Assembly (NCBI GenBank): GCA_934503275.1
Contig: CAKSVD010000004.1
Coordinates: forward strand, 47,736 to 111,735
Reading direction: 5' to 3'
Origin: an uncultured Faecalibacterium sp.
GTDB lineage: Bacteria; Bacillota; Clostridia; Oscillospirales; Ruminococcaceae
DNA: 64,000 nt
Both the position numbers and the translations under genes were made by a program. The notes below the pieces were generated by a model that saw nothing but the letters and a program-made list of their open reading frames with translations, had not been told where the DNA came from and ran no database searches. Shown here piece after piece: positions 8,491 to 16,286 of the stretch (position 1 is its first letter; each line of letters opens with the position of its first letter).

Positions 8491-9147
8491 TTATTCTGCC
8501 GCGTCCGTCACACGGACGGGGTAGCCCGTCCGCACACAGCGCACCGCATAGCGGGCGTTGCCGCTGGAGGTGCAGGTGAACAGGGTCAGATCCCAGCTGT
8601 CCGTCTCGGTGGCGGTGGTCATCTCCTCGATCTGGGTGGGGTGCAAAGTCTCCACGCTCTCTACCTCGTAACTCCAGCGCAGACCGTCCGCATCCGTAAA
8701 GTAGGCCGGGCTGCCGATCGCCAGCCACTTGATGGGGCTGAAATGCTTTGCGTAGTTGTGGCCGCAGAGCACCAGATCATCGGCATAGGTGGTGCCGCTG
8801 TACCGCCCGGGAGCGACTTTTAGCCCGGCGTAACTCCACTGCGCCATCACCGGCAGTTCCAGCCCTGCCGCCGGGATGGAAAGCACCCCGATGTAGTCAT
8901 GCCCCTCCACCTCTACGGTAGTCATCTCCTGCGCCGGGTCCAGCACCGGCTGCGGGGCTGCGGTCTCGTTTTCCTGCCGGTGCTCCGTAATGGTCTTTTG
9001 CATGGTCTGCTCCAACTCGCCCAATACTTCCTGCGAGACCTTTTCTGCCCGGGCGGCATCCCACCGATTGTAGCCAAGCAGCCCGGCAGCGCTTAAGACC
9101 AGCACCGCACCCAGCACCATGCACAGCCTGCCGATTTTCCGTTTCAT
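8491..9147 (-). CDS. Sortase family transpeptidase
   Basis: A 218-residue membrane-anchored cysteine transpeptidase. A single N-terminal anchor (LCMVLGAVLVLSAAGLLGY, residues 8-26) is followed by a coiled linker and the sortase beta-barrel from about residue 75. The catalytic triad is visible: His in LVLCGHNYAKHF, Cys in LTLFTCTSSG, and Arg in ARYAVRCVRTGY. The TLFTC context fits class D/B-like clostridial sortases. No LPxTG-type substrate is encoded nearby, so it may be a housekeeping enzyme acting at a distance. It has its own promoter and terminator. Confidence 0.88.
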   Translation of the reverse strand: MKRKIGRLCMVLGAVLVLSAAGLLGYNRWDAARAEKVSQEVLGELEQTMQKTITEHRQENETAAPQPVLDPAQEMTTVEVEGHDYIGVLSIPAAGLELPVMAQWSYAGLKVAPGRYSGTTYADDLVLCGHNYAKHFSPIKWLAIGSPAYFTDADGLRWSYEVESVETLHPTQIEEMTTATETDSWDLTLFTCTSSGNARYAVRCVRTGYPVRVTDAAE

Positions 9148-9186
9148 TGCATTCCATCCTTTATATAGAATAGTATCGTTTGCTTC

Positions 9187-9215
9187 AGTATACCATTCCC
9201 CGCTCCGGTTTACAA
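9187..9215 (-). promoter_or_regulatory. Promoter of the sortase gene
   Basis: Minus strand TTGTAA (9210-9215), 17-nt spacer, TATACT (9187-9192). The -35 box overlaps the stop codon of the upstream Na/Pi gene. Confidence 0.6.
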
Positions 9216-10208
9216 CCGTTCCTTCGGGCGATTTTTATCGGGCAGCAGCGCGCAGACCAGCCGCACCATCTGCCCGGTCAGGGGCAGCCATACCAGCGCA
9301 CACAGTACGTTGAACAGGGTATGCGCGTTGGCGATCTGTCGGGCGATCACAGCGCATTCCGCCCCCGTGGGCGAGCACAGCCGCACCAGCGCCGCAAACG
9401 GCTGCAAGAGTGCGCAGCACACTGCCGCGCCGCTCAGGTTAAAAATGGCGTGGGCTGCCGCCACCCGCTTGGCGTCTCTTCCCTGCCCGATGGCGGCAAG
9501 CACCGCCGTGATGGTGGTGCCGATGTTATCCCCCAGCAGAATGGGAATGGCCGCCGCCAACCCCAGCAGGCTGTGTACGCCGTCTGCCCCGGGCTGCGCC
9601 GCCATGCTTTGCAGCAGCGCCACCGTGGCAGAACTGCTCTGCACTGTCAGGGTCATGCAGACGCCCGCCAGCAGCCCATGCAGGGGGCTTTGCTGCACCC
9701 GGGCAAGTTCCAGCCGGAGCAGCGGGCTTTGCAGCAGCGGCTCCATAGCGCTGCGCATCACGGTAACGCCCTCGAACAGAAGCCCAAAGCCGAACACCGC
9801 CTCGCCCACGCAGCGGCCCCGCCAGCCCTTACAGGCCAGACAGAGCAGCACCCCACAAAACAACAGCAGATACCGCCAGCTTTCCACCCGGAACGCCAGC
9901 AGCTGCGCCGTGACCGTTGTGCCGATGTTTGCCCCGAACACCACCGGCACCGCCTGCCGCAGCTGCAACAGCCCCGCCGCCAGAAAGGCAATGACCATGA
10001 CCGTGACCGCCGAGCTGCTTTGCAGCACCGCCGTTACCGCCGCACCTGTCAGCAGCCCTGCCGCCGGGTTTGCGGTGCACCGCGCCAGCAAGCTGCGCAG
10101 CCGTCTGCCCGCCCCCTGCTGCACTGCCCGGCACAGGCTGTCCGTCCCGTACAAAAACAGCGCCAAGCCGCCGAATACCTGCAGCAGCACCTGTAATTCC
10201 TGCTCCAT
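9210..10208 (-). CDS. Na/Pi cotransporter family protein without a PhoU domain
   Basis: A 332-residue integral membrane protein with two inverted Na/Pi repeats. The QSSSA signatures are visible as TAVLQSSSAVTVMV and LTVQSSSATVALLQ, with GANIGTTVTA and GDNIGTTITAV between them. It lacks the cytoplasmic PhoU domain of the paralogue at 6110-7888, so it is the short form of the family. The ATG at 10208 (MEQELQVLLQVF) is supported by GGAGGGTG; the longer upstream reading is not. Phosphate is the family substrate; other anions cannot be excluded. Confidence 0.85.
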   Translation of the reverse strand: MEQELQVLLQVFGGLALFLYGTDSLCRAVQQGAGRRLRSLLARCTANPAAGLLTGAAVTAVLQSSSAVTVMVIAFLAAGLLQLRQAVPVVFGANIGTTVTAQLLAFRVESWRYLLLFCGVLLCLACKGWRGRCVGEAVFGFGLLFEGVTVMRSAMEPLLQSPLLRLELARVQQSPLHGLLAGVCMTLTVQSSSATVALLQSMAAQPGADGVHSLLGLAAAIPILLGDNIGTTITAVLAAIGQGRDAKRVAAAHAIFNLSGAAVCCALLQPFAALVRLCSPTGAECAVIARQIANAHTLFNVLCALVWLPLTGQMVRLVCALLPDKNRPKERL

Positions 10209-10320
10209 CCGCACCCTCCGTTTCTGCCTGTCCTTTATTTCTATGCAGCAGGTTCCGGTTTCTGGCTTGACAAAGTCCACAATTTTTTTGTGAATTTTTG
10301 TTTAATATTTCCCTATTCCC

Positions 10321-10349
10321 TTGCAATCCGGCAGCAAAAGGAATATGCT
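10321..10349 (+). promoter_or_regulatory. Promoter of the marR-ABC exporter operon
   Basis: TTGCAA (10321-10326), 17-nt spacer, TATGCT (10344-10349). The palindrome at 10361-10384 covers the expected start of transcription. Confidence 0.6.
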
Positions 10350-10360
10350 TATCAAGCGTT

Positions 10361-10384
10361 AATACTTAACAGCTGTTAAGTATT
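10361..10384. promoter_or_regulatory. Perfect 24-bp palindromic operator, probably for the MarR protein
   Basis: Arms AATACTTAACAG and CTGTTAAGTATT are exact reverse complements with no spacer. The site lies 11 nt after the -10 box and 28 nt before the GTG start of the MarR gene. Size and position suit an autorepressing MarR dimer. Confidence 0.7.
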
Positions 10385-10411
10385 TAAAAATGCAAACGAG
10401 GAGGAACTGTT

Positions 10412-10921
10412 GTGTCCGAGCCAAGCACCCCCAGCTTTCAGGGGATGTGCCACTATATCGGGCAGCTGAGCAAGGCATCCAAGGCCGGGATGCGGGCGGC
10501 GCTGGCCGATTGCCCCAAATGCCACTTCAATATGCTGGAAGGCCTGCTGCATTCCATCAACTGCCACGGAAAGGACGGCGCCATTTATGTCTCCGACCTT
10601 GCCCGGGAGATCCGTCAGCCGCTGCCGGCGGTCTCGCGCGGGCTGCGGTTGATGGAGCAGGACGGCACCGTGGTGCGGGAGCCAGACCCCGCCGACCGCC
10701 GCAAAACGCTGGTGCGCATCACCCCCAAGGGGTATGAACTGTGCCGCCAGTGTGAGCAGGCTCTGCGCAACTACTTTGCCAGCGTGCTGGCACGGCTGGA
10801 GCCGGAGCAGGTAGCCCAGATGGACGCGCTGCGCGGCGCGCTGATGGATGCCATTCTTGCGGAAAATGCCGCGCGCAACATTGACCCGAAGGGAGAAACG
10901 AACCATGACAAAGATCTTTAA
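10412..10921 (+). CDS. MarR family transcriptional regulator
   Basis: A 169-residue winged-helix repressor. The DNA-binding region is about residues 40-110, with IYVSDLAREIRQPLPAVSRG as the helix-turn-helix and EPDPADRRKTLVRITPKG as the wing, typical of MarR. Helices at both ends form the dimer interface. A Cys pair (DCPKCHF) and a further CHG are present, so redox or metal sensing is conceivable but unproven. GTG start with GAGGAGG eight bases upstream. The 3' end overlaps the start of the first ABC gene by 17 nt, so the regulator is translated with the exporter it presumably controls. Confidence 0.9.
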   Translation: MSEPSTPSFQGMCHYIGQLSKASKAGMRAALADCPKCHFNMLEGLLHSINCHGKDGAIYVSDLAREIRQPLPAVSRGLRLMEQDGTVVREPDPADRRKTLVRITPKGYELCRQCEQALRNYFASVLARLEPEQVAQMDALRGALMDAILAENAARNIDPKGETNHDKDL

Positions 10922-13202
10922 GCAGCTGGCCCGGCACTGGGCGGTCTGCCTTGTGGTGTTCGCGCTGCTGTTCGTGCAGGCGTACTGCGACCTTGCCCTG
11001 CCGGACTACACCAGCAAGATCGTGGACACCGGCATCCAGCAGGGCGGCATTGAAAGCCCCCTGCCCCAGACGGTGCGCAAGAGTACGCTGGACGCACTGA
11101 GCCTGCTGATGAGCGAGGAGGATGCGCAGAAGCTGCAAAACACCTACCAGTACTATCTGCAGGACGATGACGTATTGCAGCTGCGCTCCGACCTGACCGA
11201 GGCCGAGCGCACCGCACTGGAAGATGCCGTGACCACCCCGGACATCGTGTTGTATATGGCTGCTGCACAGGCTGCCAACACCCCCGCCGGGCAGAGCAGC
11301 ATGGGCATGACCGGCCTTACCGAGATGCCCTCTGACGCTGCGGACACCGACGCCGAGACCGTTGCTCCCACGGCAGCAGATCTGGATACCGTTTGCAGCC
11401 AGTTTGCCGCCATGAGCAAGATGCCCGGCTTTGACCGCAGTATGCTGCAAAAGCAGCTGGACGGTGCCATGAGCCAGCTGGACAGCACCCTGCTGGAAAA
11501 CCTGAAAAGCCAGTCTTTGCTGCTGGTGCAGCTGGAATACGAGGCTCAGGGCGTTGCGCAGGATGTGCAGATGCGTTACCTCTTCCGGGTGGGCGGCCAG
11601 ATGCTGGCGCTCACCCTGCTGATGGTGGCCGTGGCTGTGGCCGTGGGCTTCCTTGCCTCCCGGGTATCTGCCGCCATCGGCCGTGACCTGCGCCGGGAGA
11701 CCTTCTCCAGCGTTATCGGCTTTTCCAACGCGGAGATCGAGAACTTCTCCACCGCTTCCCTCATCACCCGCACCACCAACGATATCCAGCAGGTGCAGTT
11801 CGTCTGCGTCATCCTGCTGCGCATGGTGGCCTACGCGCCCATTTTGGGCATTGGCGGCGTGCTGCACGTTGTGGGCAGCAGCAGCGGCCTTTCCTGGATC
11901 GTGGTGCTGGACGTGGCACTGCTTTTGTTGCTGCTGTTCTTCCTGATGAGCGTTGCCATGCCTAAATTCAAGGTGATGCAGCAGCTGGTGGACCGGCTGA
12001 ATCTGGTCAGCCGCGAGATCCTGACCGGCATCATGCCGGTGCGCGCCTTCAGCCGCGAAAAGTTTGAGGAACAGCGCTTTGACATGGCCAACCGGGAACT
12101 GATGGGCACCCAGCTGTTCACCAACCGCGCCATGGTGGCCATGATGCCCTTTATGACTCTTATCATGAACGGCACCAGCCTGCTCATCGTCTGGTTCGGC
12201 GGCAAGGCCATGGACGCCGGTACCATGCAGGTGGGCGAGATGATCGCCTTTATCACCTACACCATGCAGATCGTCATGTCCTTCCTGATGCTGGCCATGG
12301 TGGCCGTCATGCTGCCCCGCGCCGGTGTGGCCGCAGATCGTATCGACGAGGTCATCCGCACCAAGGCCACTATCCACGACCCGGACGAAACCACCGCAAA
12401 GGCTGCACAGGCACACACCGACTGGCAGGGCGTGGTGCAGTTCGAGGACGTGAGCTTCCGTTACCCCGGTGCGGACAGCGACGCGCTGGAGCACATCAGC
12501 TTTACCGCAAAGCCCGGCGAGACTACCGCCATCATCGGCTCCACCGGCTGCGGCAAGTCCACCCTGCTCAACCTCATCCCCCGTTTTTACGATGTGACCG
12601 GCGGCAAGGTGACCGTGGACGGCATTGACGTGCGCGAGATGCCGCAGGCACAGCTGCACGACCTGCTGGGCTATGTGCCCCAGAAGGGTGTGCTGTTCAG
12701 CGGCACCATTGACAGCAACCTGAAATTCGGCGGTGAGGATATCACCGACGCGCAGGTGCACAAGGCTGCCGCCATTGCGCAGGCCACCGATTTTATCGAG
12801 GCAAAGCCCGAAGGCTACCAGAGCCCCATTGCACAGGGCGGCTCCAACGTATCCGGCGGCCAGAAGCAGCGGCTTTCCATTGCCCGGGCAATTGCCAAGG
12901 ACCCCAAGGTCTATCTGTTTGACGACAGCTTCTCGGCACTGGACTACAAGACCGATGTAACGCTGCGCCGCGCCCTGAAGGCACAGACCGACAACGCCAC
13001 CGTGATCATTGTGGCACAGCGCATCTCCACCGTGCTGCACGCAAACCAGATCCTTGTACTGGACGAGGGCAGGCTGGTGGGCAAGGGCACCCACGCCCAG
13101 CTGATGGTCAGCTGCCCGGAATATCAGGAGATCGCCCGCAGCCAGCTGAGCCAGAAGGAACTGGCGCTGGATACCCTGAATACAGAAAAGGAGGGTGAGT
13201 GA
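10905..13202 (+). CDS. ABC exporter subunit with a degenerate ATP site (heterodimer partner 1)
   Basis: A 765-residue half-transporter: membrane domain about 1-500, ATPase about 520-765. The nucleotide domain has Walker A GSTGCGKSTLL, signature NVSGGQKQRLS and Walker B VYLFDDSFSALD. The residue after the Walker B Asp is Asp instead of catalytic Glu, the hallmark of the degenerate site in heterodimeric exporters such as TM287/288 and BmrCD. Between membrane helices 1 and 2 (about residues 33-215) there is a long, probably extracellular insertion rich in Asp, Ala and Gln. The ATG at 10905 follows GGGAGAAACG inside the marR 3' end. Likely substrates are drugs or lipids; none can be read from the sequence. 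Confidence 0.9.
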   Translation: MTKIFKQLARHWAVCLVVFALLFVQAYCDLALPDYTSKIVDTGIQQGGIESPLPQTVRKSTLDALSLLMSEEDAQKLQNTYQYYLQDDDVLQLRSDLTEAERTALEDAVTTPDIVLYMAAAQAANTPAGQSSMGMTGLTEMPSDAADTDAETVAPTAADLDTVCSQFAAMSKMPGFDRSMLQKQLDGAMSQLDSTLLENLKSQSLLLVQLEYEAQGVAQDVQMRYLFRVGGQMLALTLLMVAVAVAVGFLASRVSAAIGRDLRRETFSSVIGFSNAEIENFSTASLITRTTNDIQQVQFVCVILLRMVAYAPILGIGGVLHVVGSSSGLSWIVVLDVALLLLLLFFLMSVAMPKFKVMQQLVDRLNLVSREILTGIMPVRAFSREKFEEQRFDMANRELMGTQLFTNRAMVAMMPFMTLIMNGTSLLIVWFGGKAMDAGTMQVGEMIAFITYTMQIVMSFLMLAMVAVMLPRAGVAADRIDEVIRTKATIHDPDETTAKAAQAHTDWQGVVQFEDVSFRYPGADSDALEHISFTAKPGETTAIIGSTGCGKSTLLNLIPRFYDVTGGKVTVDGIDVREMPQAQLHDLLGYVPQKGVLFSGTIDSNLKFGGEDITDAQVHKAAAIAQATDFIEAKPEGYQSPIAQGGSNVSGGQKQRLSIARAIAKDPKVYLFDDSFSALDYKTDVTLRRALKAQTDNATVIIVAQRISTVLHANQILVLDEGRLVGKGTHAQLMVSCPEYQEIARSQLSQKELALDTLNTEKEGE

Positions 13203-13203
13203 T

Positions 13204-15015
13204 ATGCCCAGACCCGGACGTCCCACCACCGAGCGCGCCAAGGACTTTAAAGGCACGCTGCGGCAACTCATCCGCACCATGAGCCACTACAAGCTGCCCC
13301 TTGTGGCAGCCATGCTGTTTGCTGTTCTGTCCACCATCTTCAACATTGCAGGCCCCAAGGTGCTGGCAAAAGCCACCACTGCCCTTGCCAACGGCTGGAT
13401 TGCCCGGCTGCGCGGCACCGGCAGCATCGATTTTGTGTATATCGGCCGCATCCTGCTGTTTTTGCTGGGGATGTACCTGCTGAGCAGCGCCTTCAGCTTT
13501 ATTCAGGGCTGGCTGATGACCGGCCTTTCCCAGAAGGTCTGCTACGACTTCCGCCGCCAGATCAGTGAAAAGATCAACCGCCTGCCGCTGGCGTACTTTG
13601 AAAAGCGCACCGTGGGCGAGGTGCTCTCCCGCATCACCAACGATGTAGACACGCTGGGTCAGAGCCTGAACCAGAGCATCACCCAGCTGATCACCAGCGT
13701 GACCACCATGATCGGTGTGCTGGTGATGATGCTTTCCATCAGCCCCCGCATGACCCTGATTGCTCTACTGATCTTACCGGTATCGCTGGCGCTGGTGCTG
13801 GTGGTGGTCAAGTTCAGCCAGAAGTACTTCAAAGCGCAGCAGGCCACGCTGGGCGTGGTCAACGGTCAGGTCGAGGAGATCTACGCCGGTCACAACGTGG
13901 TCAAGGCCTTCAACCGGGAGGCCGTGGTGCTGGCAGACTTCAACGCCGCCAACGATAAGCTGTACGAATCCGCATGGAAGAGCCAGTTCCTCTCCGGCCT
14001 GATGATGCCCATCATGAACTTTGTGGGCAATCTGGGCTATGTGGCAGTGGCCATCGTGGGCAGCGTTTTTGCCGCAAACGGGGTTATCACGATTGGTGAT
14101 ATTCAGGCCTTTATCCAGTACGTCAAAAACTTTACCCAGCCCATCCAGCAGCTTTCACAGGTATCCAATATGCTGCAAAGCATGGCCGCTGCCGCCGAGC
14201 GGGTGTTCGAGTTTTTGAACGAGCCGGAGGAAGAGCAGCTGGCCGACCCTGCCCGCCGTGCCGACCCCGCCGACATTGACGGACAGGTCACCTTTGACCA
14301 TGTGCGCTTCGGCTACACCCCGGACAAGACTGTTATCCACGACTTCAGCTGCACGGTGCAGCCCGGCCAGAAGGTAGCCATCGTGGGCCCCACCGGCGCG
14401 GGCAAGACCACCATGGTCAAGCTGCTGATGCGCTTTTACGATGTGGACGCCGGTTCCATCACCCTGAACGGCCACAATGTGCGGGACTTTGACCGCAGCG
14501 CCCTGCGCGAGGGCTTTGGCATGGTGCTACAGGACACATGGCTGTTCAAGGGCACCATCATGGAGAACATCCGCTACGGTCGGCTGGACGCCACCGATGA
14601 AGAGGTGATTGCCGCCGCAAAGGCCGCCAACGCCGACCACTTTATCCGCACCCTGCCCGGCGGCTATCAGATGGAACTGAACGAGGACGCCTCCAACGTC
14701 AGTCAGGGGCAGAAGCAGCTGCTTACCATCGCCCGCACCATTCTGGCAGATAACCGCATCCTGATCCTTGACGAGGCCACCAGCAGTGTGGATACCCGCA
14801 CCGAGCAGCGCATCCAGACCGCGATGGACCGCCTGATGGAGGGCCGCACCAGCTTTGTCATCGCCCACCGCCTTTCCACCATCCGGGACGCCGACCTCAT
14901 CCTTGTCATGCGGGACGGCGACATTGTGGAGCAGGGCACCCACGACCAGCTGATCGAGGCCGGTGGTTTCTACGCCGACCTGTACAACAGCCAGTTCGAG
15001 GACGTGGTGGATTAA
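13204..15015 (+). CDS. ABC exporter subunit with a canonical ATP site (heterodimer partner 2)
   Basis: A 603-residue half-transporter with six membrane helices (about 30-330) and an ATPase (about 360-603). Motifs are canonical: Walker A GPTGAGKTTMVKLL, signature NVSQGQKQLLTIAR, Walker B ILILDEATSSVD with catalytic Glu, and H-loop VIAHRLST. It complements the Asp-substituted site of the partner at 10905-13202. The ATG at 13204 lies 2 nt past the partner's stop with GGAGG upstream, so production of the two halves is coupled. A terminator follows at 15044. Confidence 0.92.
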   Translation: MPRPGRPTTERAKDFKGTLRQLIRTMSHYKLPLVAAMLFAVLSTIFNIAGPKVLAKATTALANGWIARLRGTGSIDFVYIGRILLFLLGMYLLSSAFSFIQGWLMTGLSQKVCYDFRRQISEKINRLPLAYFEKRTVGEVLSRITNDVDTLGQSLNQSITQLITSVTTMIGVLVMMLSISPRMTLIALLILPVSLALVLVVVKFSQKYFKAQQATLGVVNGQVEEIYAGHNVVKAFNREAVVLADFNAANDKLYESAWKSQFLSGLMMPIMNFVGNLGYVAVAIVGSVFAANGVITIGDIQAFIQYVKNFTQPIQQLSQVSNMLQSMAAAAERVFEFLNEPEEEQLADPARRADPADIDGQVTFDHVRFGYTPDKTVIHDFSCTVQPGQKVAIVGPTGAGKTTMVKLLMRFYDVDAGSITLNGHNVRDFDRSALREGFGMVLQDTWLFKGTIMENIRYGRLDATDEEVIAAAKAANADHFIRTLPGGYQMELNEDASNVSQGQKQLLTIARTILADNRILILDEATSSVDTRTEQRIQTAMDRLMEGRTSFVIAHRLSTIRDADLILVMRDGDIVEQGTHDQLIEAGGFYADLYNSQFEDVVD

Positions 15016-15043
15016 AGCACCTGTTATCGCAGTATAATCGCAA

Positions 15044-15094
15044 AAAGAGCACCTGTTTTCCTCCTTTCTGAGGGCAGCAGGTGCTCTTTGTTTT
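15044..15094 (+). terminator. Terminator of the marR-ABC operon
   Basis: AAAGAGCACCTG (15044-15055) pairs perfectly with CAGGTGCTCTTT (15078-15089), followed by GTTTT. Confidence 0.8.
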
Positions 15095-15173
15095 ACCCTC
15101 TCAGTCATCGCTACGCGATGCCAGCTCCCCCGAGAGGGGGAGCTTTTCTACATCTGTCGGTGCCTGAGAGGGT
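15095..15173. repeat. Small inverted-repeat element, copy 1 (79 bp)
   Basis: Terminal inverted repeats ACCCTCTCAG and CTGAGAGGGT enclose two internal hairpins (TCGCTACGCGA and a GCTCCCCC/GGGGGAGC stem). Related elements lie at 46583-46763 and 50081-50206. No coding capacity. Confidence 0.75.
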
Positions 15174-15186
15174 TTTCGTCTTTTCT

Positions 15187-16113
15187 TTATGATTCCTCCA
15201 CCGGGTCCAGCTTCAAGCCGAACAGCTTTTCCGAGAGGGACGGCAGCTGTTGCTGCAACGCGCGGACATAAGCCATTACCACCGGGTCCTCGCGCTTTTG
15301 CCCCAGCACGACGCCAAACCGGTGTCCCCTGCCCCAGTCCAGTACCCGCACAAAGCTAAGGTCGGGTCTGCGGTAGTAGAAAGGCGGGACCATCTTGAGC
15401 GCCGGGTCGCCGTAGGCTGCACTGCGGATACCGCCCACCGGCGTAAACTCCACCCCTCGGTTCATTCCCTCCTGCAGCAGGCTTGTTTCGTAGACAGTCT
15501 GGTACATCTCCTTGATGGGCAGCCAGCGGTATTGCAATGCCTGTTCCAAGGTCAGTCTGCCCACCGGCATATCAGCGGGCGGGTGGATGGGGATGCAAAG
15601 TTCCGGCATATAGAACAGCGGCACAAAGGTAAGCCCCTGCGCGTAGAACTCTGCACTTTCCAGCTGGAAGGAAAGATCCATCTCCCCTTTTTTCAGGCTG
15701 CGCCAGACCTCGCTGCGGTTGGCACACCACCCCAGAATAGGGGTATACCGCAGGCACAAGTCACTTGTCAGGGAAAACAGATCGTATACGAACATCCGCA
15801 TTGCCTCATGACATCCTGCGATGATCAGATGTCTTTCCGGCGGTTTTTCCTGCTGCTGCACCGCGCGGGCATGGCACACTGCCTGCTGATACAGGGCTAC
15901 CAGCTGCTTTGCCTTGGGGTAAAAATCCTGCCCCGCCGGGGTCAACGCCACACGGCGCGGCACATGCTGGAACAACTCAAACTGCAATTGCCCTTCCAGC
16001 GTGCGGATCTGCTGCGAAAGTGCCGACTGGGAAAGATACAGTGCCTCTGCCGCCGCAGAAAAGCTGTTCAGTTCCACGATTTTTACAAAGCCTTCCAGTG
16101 CGCTCTCGTTCAT
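15187..16113 (-). CDS. LysR family transcriptional regulator
   Basis: A 308-residue regulator. The N-terminal helix-turn-helix spans about residues 1-60 (VELNSFSAAAEALYLSQSAL, then QIRTLEGQLQFELFQ), followed by a linker helix and a substrate-binding-like effector domain (about 90-300). The ATG at 16113 follows GGAGGAAGGAAAGC; the upstream in-frame ATG at 16137 is less likely. It is divergent from the flavin reductase gene at 16287, which by the usual LysR arrangement is its probable target. Confidence 0.92.
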   Translation of the reverse strand: MNESALEGFVKIVELNSFSAAAEALYLSQSALSQQIRTLEGQLQFELFQHVPRRVALTPAGQDFYPKAKQLVALYQQAVCHARAVQQQEKPPERHLIIAGCHEAMRMFVYDLFSLTSDLCLRYTPILGWCANRSEVWRSLKKGEMDLSFQLESAEFYAQGLTFVPLFYMPELCIPIHPPADMPVGRLTLEQALQYRWLPIKEMYQTVYETSLLQEGMNRGVEFTPVGGIRSAAYGDPALKMVPPFYYRRPDLSFVRVLDWGRGHRFGVVLGQKREDPVVMAYVRALQQQLPSLSEKLFGLKLDPVEES

Positions 16114-16172
16114 GCTTTCCTTCCTCCCGCGATACATTAGGTTTTCCTTAATTATAATATTCCAAACTTGAA

Positions 16173-16201
16173 TTGTAAATAGCGTCCTTCCACGCTACAA
16201 T
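16173..16201 (+). promoter_or_regulatory. Promoter of the flavin reductase gene, overlapped by an inverted repeat
   Basis: TTGTAA (16173-16178), 17-nt spacer, TACAAT (16196-16201). The segment 16171-16202 is an imperfect inverted repeat (AATTG...TAGCG / CGCTA...CAATT), a plausible LysR-binding site between the divergent genes. Confidence 0.55.
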
Positions 16202-16286
16202 TGTTAAGGATTCAGCAAAGTGCCTTTTGCTTTGCTGCACGATAAGAAGGAATACAAAGAAGAACAAAAAGAAAGAGAGCGTACCT

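Noticed and set aside
10905..15015. The ABC exporter as the secretion system for the MAM-like precursor
   Set aside because: Neither subunit has an N-terminal C39 peptidase domain, and the operon is 32 kb away under a MarR regulator.
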